The notes under the pieces were generated by a model. It was not told the DNA's origin, did not search any database, and worked only from the letters and a program-made list of their open reading frames with translations. Made by a program: the position numbers and the translations under genes. Positions 36,181 through 48,548 of a stretch of DNA of 64,000 bases are shown in pieces (the first letter of the stretch is position 1; every line of letters starts with the position of its first letter). Origin of the DNA: Dillenia suffruticosa (taxonomy: Eukaryota > Streptophyta > Magnoliopsida > Dilleniales > Dilleniaceae); contig JAVTVX010000010.1 of NCBI GenBank assembly GCA_033439265.1, positions 16,585,490 to 16,649,489 on the forward strand, written 5' to 3'.

Positions 36181-38990
36181 GAAGCCAAAACCGCGGAGAG
36201 AGAAGAAAATATGCTACGGAATCAGCTTCTTAGTCTCTTCTGGTAAAAGACAAAAATGCCGGAGAATTCGGTACTCCTCGGATGTTTATAGTTGGGCGGA
36301 ATCAAATACGACAGTGACCACACAATTTGATCCAACTTCCTCCAATGAAAAGATGACGCGTCGAACGGTTACCATGCTAATGAGATTTTATTGGCTCGTT
36401 TCTAAGGACCAAGGTTGCGAGGGGGAACATATGACGACATCAATGTCTTGCTTATTAACGTTTTTCTAGAGTGTGACGTAAGCAGGTGAGCGTGACGCGC
36501 AAGTATCGAGCGACGAGGAGAAGGAATGATTATCTTGTTTTGCATGACGATAGATCAGCGACCGTTGATCGATGGTGATTTTTCAAAACGTTAAATAATT
36601 ATTAGGAATTTTATAAATATTTAATTTTTTTTTAAATAAAAATTTCTAAATCTAAAGAAAATTTGGTTTAACATATTCTAGCCGATAAGAATTGTGGTTA
36701 GAGATGAGTAGGGTGGGTTTATAGCAGCAAAATGCAGCACAGTGATATAAGGATGTCTTGACATCTGAAGCATTGGCAATGCTACCCGGGATCATATTTG
36801 CTCCGGAGTTGCATTTGAATTCCCTTGCCCTTATCGTTAAGAGTGATAGTCTCGAAGCGAAACTAATGAACGGTTGATTTAATAGATCAAGATTTTTAAT
36901 AAAATTTAAAATTTAAAATTTAAAAATAAAAATAAAAAAACTATAAAGAGTCATAAATTAAGAATTAGTAAAAATATGATCTTAAATATCAGTTGATTTA
37001 GAAAAAAAAAAAAGCCTTAAAATGGTGACCCGAGGGATAAGGAATAAACATGCTATCTTATGCCCTTGTCATAAGACATAAGGATACCCTTGTTATTTGA
37101 ATGCCCTTGCAAGTATTGGTCCATGTAAAGTTGGACTAATGTCTACATCCACTGACTCGAGGGACGATTTGGGTGTTTGTGCACTCTGTTGGACTTTGTT
37201 GGCGTACAGATTAATTTATTTATTTATTTTTTCCTCATTGGGACTTGGCCCTCATGTTACTCCCAAAGAAAGAATTGTACCTTCTGATTAGCTGCTTCAA
37301 TTAGGTTGAAGAGGGCGTTATCACCACTAGTGTCTTCACTAGGCACAGTATCGTTCAATTTTTAATTTTATGTAGCCCTTAAATCATAATATAGGAAGCG
37401 GTCAATCTTCGAAGGCTTTTGTTTTGTGGGGAAGAAGTCGTTTGTCTGGGATGATGCAATGCACTTTTTTATGAGCTAAATCAAACAACACGAGCATGGG
37501 AATTTCTGGGGCCGTACGATTTGGGTAAACAAACATATCACAACTTCTTTAAATTTGAAAAATCAAGCCCTTGGACATTCCCTCGCCCCCCCCCCAAGTC
37601 TTATACATTTATGACCTCACATGGTGGGATCCAATGTAATGAAGCCCTTGATGAAGGCCCATTTGCAACTTGTGGGTCGTGTTTCCTCAACATTTTTTTT
37701 GTGTGTGATTGAGAGTTCCATTTTTTTTTGGTGATACAAAGGAGAATTGAGAGTTCCATTTTCCCACCATCACTATTGCAATATTGTTTTTCTTGCAGAG
37801 CAAAATGTAGAATCACACCTTGGTAAGCAACATTAGGCAAATTCTCTTCTGTGTTCAATTACATTAATGTTTGCAAACAACCGATTAGTGCAAAGATCTA
37901 TTGTTAATCTTGGACTAAATAAGAAAAAGAGAAAAAAAAGAAAAAAGAAAAAAGAAAAAGAAATAGATGGAGAGGGAAGAGATAGAAAAAGAAAAAGGAT
38001 GGAACGACTGTGTCTTAGAAGAATGTGAAAAGGTTGAGATTGGCATCAACAATACTCTAAAGATCGTAATCTAGATTAATTATCTATAGCTTAGTTAAAG
38101 GCATTGTACATTTGACTGAGGACATGAGCAAAAGGATTTCACATGTTTGATTGTTTGTTTCTATGAAGGGTCACAGTTGGGGTCCCTTCCCCATAACAAG
38201 GAGCTTATTGTAATAAATTTTTATTTTATTTTATTGTTGTTAGACCAAGGCAGAACGAACCTTTCGTGATGGGGCCTTCTCTTACGATGGTGGAAGTCGC
38301 CAATCATCTGGGTATACTTTTACAATAATTTCTCTTAATTAAATTTTAAATCTATGATTTTGCTTAATAATGGTTACTATGAAATTGTTTTTTGATTAAT
38401 TTAACAAAAAATGAGTACTTTATTAAAACCCCACAATATGTAGGATTGAGAAAATATTATGAAGTTGCCATTGGATTCTCTGCCAAAGACTTTCGCGTAT
38501 TGCTTTCTGACGACAATGAACAAACTTATCACGCAAATGAGGATTGTGAGTTCTCCCGGGCCACCTCTTCCATCCAATTGAAGGAATTGGATTTGTGATA
38601 TTATGAGGCAAATCATTTTACATAAAAGTCTTACTAGTTCAAATTCGGAGGATAATAATGTATCACTGAGGGAACTAATGACAACAGATGTGACCGACAA
38701 AAATTTTAATTTAAAAATTAAAAATTTAATAAATTTTTTTTTATCAAAATATGTAACAAATTATATCAGTGCTTGGTTAAGGCTACAAAGTTTGACCATT
38801 TCGGACTACTTTTCATAAGCAATAAAATTATCTTAATTAAAAATAATTTAGAAGTGATCTCAAAATTTTATATGATTAACATTATAACTAAAATTAACAC
38901 ATGCCCGGTGACCCGGGTGAGAGAGTTTAAGAGGGGATAGGCCACTTACCATGATCAAACATTCCAACTCAAATGATTATTCTTATTTGC
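36181..38990. other. Intergenic region, no gene supported
   Basis: Several open frames exist, but none shows a domain or exon structure I recognise. A decayed SINE-like copy may lie at about 36835-37013, with a TTTAATAGATCAAGATTTTTAATAAAA block and an A-rich end. A purine-rich AAAAGAAAAAAG stretch lies at 37920-38000. Confidence 0.4.
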
Positions 38991-39013
38991 ATTAAAAATT
39001 TAAGGCTAGACTC

Positions 39014-39103
39014 GTGTGTGTGGGTGGGTGGGTGGGTGCGTGCGTGTGCGTGCGTGTATGTGTGGGTGTGGGTGTGGGTGTGGGTGGGTGTGCGGGTGTG
39101 TGT
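39014..39103. repeat. GT/GGGTGT-rich minisatellite
   Basis: Ninety bases composed of GTGGGT, GTGCGT and GTGTGGGT units, impure but strongly strand-biased (G/T on the + strand). Confidence 0.9.
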
Positions 39104-39578
39104 CCCCAAAACTTGAGTTTGTTCATCTTAATCCACCGAAAAAAAAAAAAGAATAAAAAAAAAATAAAAAACCTCCCCTCTATTACATGCTTACCGTAAG
39201 GCATCATTGCAATATGAACTCCTAAAATCAAAAGGGAGAAGACACGACGAGCACTCTAGATCTCATTCCATCTTCAGAAGAAAAATAGAAAAATAATCCC
39301 AAATCCAAAAGACAAATGATATTTATGTCTGAAAGTTCATGTTCAGGACAGCCGATACATAATATCCGACGTGACCTGAAGATGAAAAAAATAGAATACA
39401 ACACCAAGATATTGGAAAGCTATAAATTACAATAAAAAATCACATCTTTACTTCACACTCCCATGAATTTGGCGAAGCGACTAATAGTATGATCTTAACT
39501 AGAAGAATAAATAAGCACCAGATGGGCAAAAGGAATAAAATGCAATAAGACAGTTTCTGGTTCTGAAAAAACAGGCTC

Positions 39579-42500
39579 TTAATGCTTATCTTGTGAGGAC
39601 CAAAAAGGACGGCTTTCAGGATCAGCAATACCAGCCAAGAGAACAATAAAAAGCCACACCATGAGGATGCTTATTATAGCTGTTCTCAATACCTGATCAT
39701 GGTTAACATCCATGTGGTTGGTGTCGAAAGTTGGACTCAGTGAGAGTAGATCATCACTGTCGGCAGAATAATTGGGCTCTCGTGCACATGTCTCATCATT
39801 TATGAGAAGGTGCGGCGTGTTAGAATTGCTAATGTTTGAACATCTTAAGCACTTGCAATTACCACCAAGAAACGATGGAATTGTCTGTAGGTACTCTGTC
39901 AGAACCCTTTCATAGAACTGTCCCTCAAATTTCACTCTCTCCCTAGTGGCAGGTTTCAGAACCTGAGAAGTCAAACGTAATGCCCATTAATATAGGTAAA
40001 GAACAGGGTTCTCCAGCATAGGGCTCAGAGTCAGGTTCCTGTTAGTAATATCATGCAGAGTTGGCGCTGAAAATAATAGGATAAACAGCATGAAGGAAAA
40101 ACATGTAGCTTACCTGAATGAGAGTTTGTGCAATAACTCGAGCAACTGGAGGAAGTCTTATGACAAACAAGCAGCTGAGACGATTTGGGAAGTTATTTTG
40201 CAGGATGGAACAACAAGATCTCAACATCTGCATTGGGATTCTCAATGGGTTTATCCTATCACAATCCACCACAACTGTAATATCTGGGTTTCCCGAGTCC
40301 AGTAAATACAATATCCCATGCTCTATCTGAGACACTGCGTTTACATTCCTTTGATGTTAACAACTTCAAACCAAACATGAAAAAATGTGGAATGACAAAT
40401 CATGGTATCAACAAACCAGAGTCATTACTTGGGCAGGACTAGCCATCAATATCATATTAATCATCACAATTACAGGGACACTAAATTGCTATTCTCCCTA
40501 GTGGTCCACTGGATATGGTACAGAATTATTAACATGACAATTTCCCATCATGAAGCCAAACCTATTATATGCTCAAAGGGATACTGGAAAAGAGTGACAG
40601 CGCATCCATGCATTGCCTTGTCTGCAGACAAAAACCTTGTCATGGCCCTCAAATTGATCACGATAATAACATGGATGGTGGCCTATAATGCCCCCATTGT
40701 GATCCAAGTGAACATTACTCAAATTTAGTCTGACAGCTAGTAGATGGCAATAGCAAGCTCCTAGCTGTGCTCAGTGGGAGTAAAACTGAAAGAGTATCCA
40801 ACCTCAACAAATAAACCAAAAGTTTCACATGAAAATCAGAGGTCTGGACAGCAAGGGACAAGCTGAAAAGTTGGATATTGGGTTGCTTCCGCCTCCCAAG
40901 TCTCCAGGGAATCCAAATCAATTAATTAAGAATAGGGGGAAAAACAGAGGTTTGCAGAAAGTATTATGAAGAACCACCAAAGTAAAATTTTGAATGAGAA
41001 AAGAACAAGTGTACATGCATACCCACTGCTTGAGCAAATCGGGGTCTATCAGGAGGTGCCAAGCCAACACAAGCAACCCCAAGCCGTATAAAGAGGCAGG
41101 GACAGCCCTTCACATCAACACCATGCCAAAAAACTACCTTTGACCACGTCTCAAGTTCCGGTTCAGTAAGCATTCTGTAAGTCTCCCTCCAGCGAATTGT
41201 TTTCTTAATTAATGACAACAAACAGGCAAAATCACCATTTGCAGCAACATAAAATCTACGAATTTCATCGTCATTTATCCTGCAAGGAAAAGTTTCATCT
41301 CAATGTGATAAGATGTATACAATATTGATTTAAAAGTGAACAAGAAGAGAAAGACTAGTGTATTAAGACTTTACGAAGTCATTCCAATAATTCTAAAATA
41401 ATGAATAGGAAGTAACTGCTTGATGACATTCAGAGCAAATGAAAAAGTAAAAGGGCAGGGCCTTACATTGAGCAAGTGATATAATTCTAAGAGGATTGAA
41501 AACCAGATATACATAGCATAGCCACAAATTCATAAGTACATAAATCTGCTATATGTACAATTTAAGGCCCAAAAAGGGAACTTCCATGCAAGCTTACTAT
41601 TCTAGTAATATGGAAAAGAAAAATATCCCTTGACAAAATGAATATATATTCCAACCATAAAGATTTCAAACAACAAAGAGCAAACACATCTAAGTTTTAA
41701 CTGATTAATTCACAAAAAGAATAATCAGACGAAAGTCAGCTTATTGAGGGAAATTTGTGAAGTGTATGAAGACATCATGTTCATTTGGAAACAAATTTTT
41801 ATGCGTGATAACTAGAAGTGCACCTTTCTGGAAGAGATATCCCCTGATTTTCGAGCTCTTTATGGAGTTTCAGAAGCCAATCTTCATCTGATGAACCTTG
41901 CAAAGCTTCACTAAAATCAATAGTTTGCAACAGAAACGTTAAATTTTAACCTTCAAACATATGTAAAGAGCAATCGCAGCAGAAGGTGGACAAAAAATAA
42001 AAACATAAATAAAACAGAGGATATTTGCTTTAGTAAATAACTGCAATGCTATTAATTGATTAAGCAGTCGGTAATGAAAAAACTAAACCCTTAGTCAGTA
42101 AAATCAATAGTTTGCAACAGAAATGTTAAATTTTAACCTTCATACTTATGGAAAGAGCAATTGCAGCAGAAAGTGGACAAAAAATGAATACATAATTAAA
42201 ACAGAGGATATTTGCTTTAGTAAATAACTGCAATGCTATTAATTGATTAAGCAGTCAGTAATGAAACAACAAAACCCTTAGTTCACAAAGCTTTCGAATC
42301 AACCACAACAACTCCGACTGCTTTAAGACTTTCACGCCTCAAACCTCTGTCACTCTTTCAATGGTTATGCATCATCCTTCCAGGAAAGAGATCAATCGAG
42401 ATAGATATCTTGCCACGTCCTATATGCATCTGGATAGCTATCAGTCAGCAATACCATAAAATATTGTCAATTACTCATTGTGTTTCTCTCTTTCACATTT

Positions 42501-45316
42501 TAACCTGTTGGTCCACTTAACTGAGACACAGCATGCGTTTCCTTCAATCCACGAACTAGGAATTAGTCATGGCCTCATCATCCTTCATGATACTTTACAA
42601 GACAGAGGACAGTTCCTTAAGAGAGGTGGGGCCACCAAAGAAGACATCCTTAAAGGAAGCTGTGGTTCCATCACCAACCTCAAGAGAACACAGAGCCAAT
42701 CCCTTACCTTCTCAATGCTTTTCCATGCAGTTAGACCAATAGAGATTAGGAAACATCCTCATACGTCCAACCACTCTGTTCCCCTTCCCCCTCATATATC
42801 TATATGGTCTCTACACCTCCCTCTGCAGGTGACTCCCTCCACCATAGATCTCGTAGCCATTTACCTAACACGGTTAAGCTAGATTCCGCCAAAGACATTC
42901 CAATGTCATCCCATATAAGCTTCTTGACCACCCCGGATTTCACTAGACTGCCTGTTTATTTAACACCCCCCAATACACAGATTTCTCCACAAAAAATCTC
43001 CGGTGAATGTCCCCCAATAGTTTTAGTTACCAAAAAAGTAATAGGAAAAATAAAAATTTCATACATAAAATGACTAGATAGAGTACTCTTTTAAAAAAAA
43101 AATGTATCGGGCCTGGAATAAAAATGCCCATGATGTGAATATTCCATATGAGATGTGTATATATGTAGAAGTTTCAGATATAATCCCCCCCCCAAAAAAA
43201 TCCCTTAGCTTTGGAATCAAATTTCAGCTTCCACTCTGGTGATTGAGTCTCCCTGACATGCTAGTGTCCAAACCCAGCCCATCTCTTCTGGATAATGACC
43301 AACTAAGCACTTCTAGAAGCAAAGAAAAGGAGATGGCATACAACTTCTAGAGGACTACTACAATTGGAAAAGGTGTACTTGATAATGGAACACTAGGCGT
43401 GGCATGGAACACTTGCCCTGGCAAAGCAACCCTGAAAATGCCTCACATGGAACACTTGAAAAAGCCTCACAATTGGAAAAGGGGATTAATATTCACAAAA
43501 ATAGAGGCAAGCATGCAACTTAAAAGCCTCAAACGGAACACTTGGCATGGCAAACCAACTTTGAAAAGGTAGGTACAAGAAATCAAATGATTTAAGCTCC
43601 CCCCCCCCAAAAAAAGAAACAACCATACTTAACTGAAACTTTCTCTCCGATGTTTTTTTATCAGGTAGTGCAAAACTCACATATTGTTTCCGACACAATT
43701 GAGATGCAAATTCACCACCCCACAACACCTAAAATGAGTTGTCCACTAGGTTCAAATTAAGCTAAGTTAAACATGCAAAAAAAAAAACCTAAGCTCACTG
43801 TAGTCTACAAATTTCATTCCCTTTTCGCCAATTTGTCAATTAACACAGTGGAATAAGCCATCCCACGGTAATCCTACTATAGGGTATTAAAGAATTGAAA
43901 ACTTAGATAACAGACGGGAAATTAAAATGATTGCTACCATGCATACCTCGTGTCACTTGTGGACTGTATCAAAGGAGGCTCAGGATTTGCTTCAGATGAA
44001 GCATGGCAATCATTGCTACCATTAGACGCACCAATAGCAGTTGACATTTCATTGCCACATTCTGATGGATCAGAGAAAGCTGTTGCAATAGAAAGGACTA
44101 GTAATGGCCTCGACAAGCTCTGGAAAATATAGAAATATTATAAGTAGCAAGCACTGTACTGGGAACGTATGGTACATCGTAATAGAAAGATAAAAGTGAA
44201 AAAACAAGCACCAGGAAATAATAAAAGATGCACTTGGGAAGCCATGGTAATGAATACAAACAGGCACGATAGCAAAAAGTACAACTAATTAATGAAAGAG
44301 TCTTAAAAGTACAAGTGAATTAGGAGTTTAAGAATATTTGAGGAAAACTCTTTTATGTCTCATTTAATTTTGCTCCTGAATATAGAAATTCCACAATGGT
44401 TGCCTATTGCACCAGAGTATCACTGATTTTTTGTTTCAAGTTGACTACTGGACATGAAGCAATTGCTTAAAGAGGGAAAAACAAAACTAACATTACCAGA
44501 CAATTAGGATGGTACTAATTTCATGTTCCGCTCTGAAATAACAAAATGGAGTGGTCATTGAACATATTATAACTAACTTGAGAATATAAATAAATATATA
44601 TATTCCTGAAGAGATGTGCAAAAGATATTTCTAGGACATGAGGGCAATGGAGTTTGGGCATTGCACAAAGGTTTTGAATATCCATAATGGAAATTCTTGA
44701 GATAGTTTTAAATTTTTTTAAGATTGAATAATTATCCGCTTAAACTAGGGCTTCAATCAAGTGAATAAGTGCATAGACGTACATGCATGAGCCCAAGCAA
44801 ACCATTAATTCCTTTGGAATGCTCTTTGTGCAAAAATAGTAGTCACTTAGCGTATCAATGAGCAAAGGAAAATAACCACTTGTTTAGAAACATGGAAATG
44901 GAGTTAAGATGATGCTGCTTCCAAGGTTTAAGCAGTACGTAAGAAATTGAGTAAGAACAAACCTGTGCTCCTTTAACCAGACCCCCAAAAAGAGGCCACT
45001 TCTGGATCCACTTTACAGGTGGATAACAAAGGACTTGCAGTGCCTGCAGACCACGCCAAACAAATGATCGCCTTGCCGTTGAGAACCTCCTCACCGTTTC
45101 TAACGCAGCAAGCTTCACTAAAAATAATGCCACATGACCGGCAGCTGCTCTTCCCATTTTGTGGCTGTCTTGCGAAGCTACATGTCTAAAGGATTTTGGT
45201 GACAAAGACTTTGAGTCAGAAGCAACAATACATCCATTTGATGCATTCTTGTGATTGTTGACAATTCTCATGCTAGGGATCTTAGTTGAACCGGAACTAT
45301 GTAGGGAATCTCCCAT
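39579..45316 (-). CDS. SEC14/CRAL-TRIO lipid-transfer-like protein with C-terminal membrane segment
   Basis: Sec14-type domains bind phosphatidylinositol or other lipids and move them between membranes. Exons: 45316-44963, 44119-43947, 41910-41824, 41279-41023, 40334-40114 and 39962-39579, in phase, 491 residues. The start is the ATG of MGDSLHSSG. Residues about 60-130 form a basic-hydrophobic segment. A CRAL-TRIO N-type helix region follows (DDEIRRFYVAANGDFACLL, then TIRWRETY, about 206-236). The lipid-binding fold comes next (SKVVFWHGVDVKGCPCLFIR; then PDITVVVDCDRINPLRIPMQ and LQNNFPNRLSCLFVIR). The C-terminus adds a Cys-dotted linker (CKCLRC) and one predicted membrane helix (AIISILMVWLFIVLLAG, near 457-473). 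This is not the Nodulin-fused SFH type. Ligand and compartment are unknown. Confidence 0.9.
41913..42285. repeat. 187-bp tandem duplication in a SEC14-gene intron
   Basis: Two copies (41913-42099 and 42100-42285) begin AAAATCAATAGTTTGCAACAG and share nearly all of their sequence, for example GAGGATATTTGCTTTAGT and GCAATGCTATTAATTGATT. The first copy abuts the acceptor of exon 3 of the SEC14-like gene, so its repeat unit starts at the exon border. Confidence 0.95.
42480..42960 (-). mobile_element. Possible LINE fragment inside a SEC14-gene intron
   Basis: On the minus strand a frame at about 42598-42690 reads LEVGDGTTASFKDVFFGG and then SLKELSSVL. This resembles the linker between reverse transcriptase and zinc-binding region of plant LINEs (pattern GDG...FW.D.W.G...L). 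No borders or other domains are seen. Confidence 0.4.
43380..43575. repeat. Degenerate short tandem repeats in a SEC14-gene intron
   Basis: Repeated use of GGAACACTTG, CATGGCAAA, GCCTCACA and AATTGGAAAAGG in shuffled order indicates a decayed minisatellite-like array of about 40-base units. Confidence 0.55.
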
Positions 45317-46760
45317 TGCAAAAAGCAATGAGAGCTTCTAGATTCACTTTAAATTATTGAAGGCTACTTGTAAATATACACCACTTCAACCTCCATACAA
45401 CAGGATGTTGTGAGGTGCATAAAGCACGCCTTGGAAAAATCAGTCTCACATCTCAAAACTCAGATTCAAGCCACCAACCTGTAACAATAAATAACGGTGA
45501 ACTGCAGCCTCAGAAGAATACTCAATTATAGAAAGACAATTTAAGTATTCAAATTCAAACAAACTAGACCTAAGGACTCTACAGCAAAGCCTAAGAACCT
45601 TTTTTGAAGTGTATGAAAATAAGAGAGGCTTGTAAACAAGAGAATAAAAGTCAAATCTTTTGTTCAAACCTTTAAAAGGAAAAATGTTGATACAATAAAA
45701 AGAGGAAACACGGGCAAACAGCAACTTTAAACAAAAAGGAAGAGAAAGAAGATCATCACAATCATTATGAAAACTCATACTCCGTATTCGAAAGATCACT
45801 TTGTCGAAAAAGCCGATGACTTTATCTGAGTTATCATACATAGAGGTTAAAGGGTTATTCCTAGCCAGGTAGCATCAGGAAATATTTAGTGTTAGGAACA
45901 AAATTTTCCACCAAACGAAGGGAAGACGCATGTAACTTGAAGTTCGCAAACAAGTGAGCATCACAACTTAAATGGTTCAGAACAATCAAAACGATGACAG
46001 CACAAGCGTGAAAACCTAAGCTGTGCGTGCTGCTTTCACGCGGGTCGTTTGTTCTTTCGAGTGAGAGAGAACATTTAAAATAGCAAATTCCCAATGCTCA
46101 AGATATTCCATAGCAAAGGAAAATTGCAAACCTGTTGAGTCAGTGATGGGTGATCAGGAAGACATTACGGTAGCACAAAACACGAATGCGTCCCTCTGTC
46201 ATCCAATTTATTTGTCCTACATTCTATTTCGTCATCTAAGAAAACATCCTATCATAATTTCAAACAGGCAAAGTTAAGCTCACAGAAAAACATAAATTTA
46301 GTAACGTTGACCTAGATCACGATTCCCTCCAACTTCCATATGCAAAACGAATTCGCGCCGTTCAATGCCGGCGGGCAGAACAATCAAAACTGATCGGTTT
46401 CCAACTAATCAATCGTTCTAATCTCAACCTTATATGGATAGAAAATCAAACAACTTCAAGTTTTTCAAAAAAGTTGGAATGCCAAATACCTTGTGAATGA
46501 GGGTTATTCAAGATCCGGATCAACCTGAAGAATCCAAAAAGTTTATACTTTCTGGATGGGAGAGAGGGGGTTAGGGTTTGATGAACAGGCCGTGACAAAG
46601 AAAAGATTGGAAGCTTTTCGAGTCGCTTTTCACGGAAAATCTGACGCTCTCATGGCCGAGATCGCGTCCAGGCGAAGAGGGGGAATCAATGATGAGTGGG
46701 AGGTAAACGGAGAAACAAGAGAAATTTCATTTTCCGTCTAAAGAGAAAATGGAAAGAAAA
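45317..46760 (-). promoter_or_regulatory. 5' UTR (probably intron-containing) and promoter of the SEC14-like gene
   Basis: Between the ATG at 45316 and about 46560 the minus strand has no recognised coding block but does have donor and acceptor-like sites (for example ACCTGT at 45476-45481 read as ACAGGT). A 5'-UTR intron is therefore likely. The open frame at 45446-45841 lies inside this region and is not supported as a protein. Confidence 0.35.
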
Positions 46761-48548
46761 CAAAAATGAAAGTGGAAGCAGATGCAGATGGGGGTGGGGT
46801 CTACACGTGGGTGTGCAACTGGGTTGATTTTGATTTTGATTTTGACTGAAGAGTCTGAAGCGAACCGCGGGAATATTCCGTGGTCACAACGTGCACTACT
46901 GTTTTTTTCACTTAGATTAATATTCAAACTAATCCCACGGTGAGAATTTTTTTATATAATTTTTTTATTTTTAAATTTTAAAACAAAATTTGATTAAAAG
47001 ATATATTTCGCATGACTCCTCACCTTGTTCTCCTCCATCCATGCACTATACGACACTTTCTGCACTTTCTCCTTTCTACTATACGTGAACCAAATGATAT
47101 TGATTGCGAGTGGAAATTGTATGAGCACTGTGCATTTTGACAACTGGTATGAACAATTGTCTTGTTTTATAACCAAAAGGACCATTGAATAGGGTCACAA
47201 ATAACTCTTCATACATCTCAAGGATCACTTTCGTACCACAGTGTCACCAGGTTTTTTTGGGAAAAAATGGGGGAAAGGGGGACGATTGCACAAGGAAACA
47301 TAAGACCAACAAAAGGACAGAAGGGCTTAGCACCATTTTGAGGGTTTTACCCGGGTCACAAGCAATGAGGATGTTGAGAAGGAAAAGGGGAGAAAGAGTC
47401 TAACTGGGTGAGACTCTCTTTACAAAGGCGGTTATTGTTGGCTAACCAATTTGACCACGATTTAGTGTTTCTATGCACGAGCAATCGTCCCCGATGAGAT
47501 CACTACATTTGACAAGGCTTTGGAGATGGTGGATTCTTGGGACATTCTTCCGAACCATGTTGACAGTCCATCTCAACTTGGAGCCTCTGAGTCCTTAAAT
47601 TGCTAGCAACCTTCACCCATTCCATAGGGCCCATTATTTCAGAGAGGTTTGATCACGGATGATTGAATTTTTTTTATTCTTTTGGAATATTAGGGAGACT
47701 CGAATTCAAAATAAAAAAAAAAAGAAGAAGGAGGTGGTGTAAGTTGAAACATAGCTCGTTGGCACACTTCTCAAGATTTATAAATTGAGTGTAATTGAAC
47801 CATAAAAATCGGTTCAAAAACGAAATCTAATTTGCATGATAAATTTTTCAGAAAAAAAATATTGTAATTTAAAAATAAAATTGCAAAAGTGGAGCTGTAG
47901 GGATATTGGGTAGTTTTATAGAAACCACATGGATTTTTTTTTGGTATTATATGAATTAGTATTCGGAATTATATTCGAATTAATCTGATCTAGAACTTGT
48001 AATGACCCATTTAAGGAGCTACTCTCTTAACGTAGTCTACTCCATGCCCAAGTCCCAAGTCGAGAAATTTAACACCACATCACATTAGGTCACACTCCTA
48101 GATATTAATATGTACGTCCATAAATCACTTTGATTTATTTTTTCTAAAGATAGAAATATTTTTTTTTAAAAGTGTTATAGTAAGTATATTTTGAATTATT
48201 GCAAGTTCTATTTTTCTTTATTTATAAATAAAAAAGTAGGATTCACAAAATAAAAACATTTCAACATTAATAATGCAGAAGATAACAATTCTAAGCAGGC
48301 TGAAATAAGGGCCGAGATGCTAGGAAATGAGTGTGGGCTGGGCCGCACCAGAACAAAATGCAAATCTAGGCCAATTTGAAATGGGTCCTACCGGTATGCT
48401 AAGCGGCACTGAAAAAATCTCGCACCCCGCATGAAGTCCACGAGTCGGTCCGGGAACTTGGAGTCCCATCCCAGGTTTCGGGCATTTTAAAGAACCTCTT
48501 GAAGGCCGCAGATGATCCGAAGAGAGAACAACTAAGAACCAGAAAAAA
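46761..48548. other. Intergenic region, no gene supported
   Basis: It contains a short GATTTT tandem run near 46828-46845, a SINE-like copy at 47.94-48.1 kb and no recognisable coding block. Confidence 0.4.
47935..48105 (-). repeat. SINE-like repeat, T-rich end first
   Basis: T-rich start, GGTATTATATGAATTAG, then CGAATTAATCTGATC, GACCCATTTAAGGAGC, and CCAAGTCGAG near the far end, where the tRNA-like head would lie. It is the clearest minus-orientation copy of the family. Confidence 0.55.

Noticed and set aside
38392-38700. Overlapping open frames on both strands
   Set aside because: No domain, start context or splice structure supports a gene.
42478-42882. 134-residue + strand frame in the SEC14 intron
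   Set aside because: The minus strand of the same interval resembles a LINE remnant, and the + frame has no recognisable feature.
45446-45841. 131-residue open frame on the minus strand
   Set aside because: It lies in the probable 5'-UTR intron of the SEC14-like gene, shows no domain, and its composition resembles random AT-rich sequence.
46556-46741. Open frame on the + strand near the SEC14 promoter
   Set aside because: It overlaps the likely first non-coding exon of the opposite-strand gene and has no recognisable similarity.
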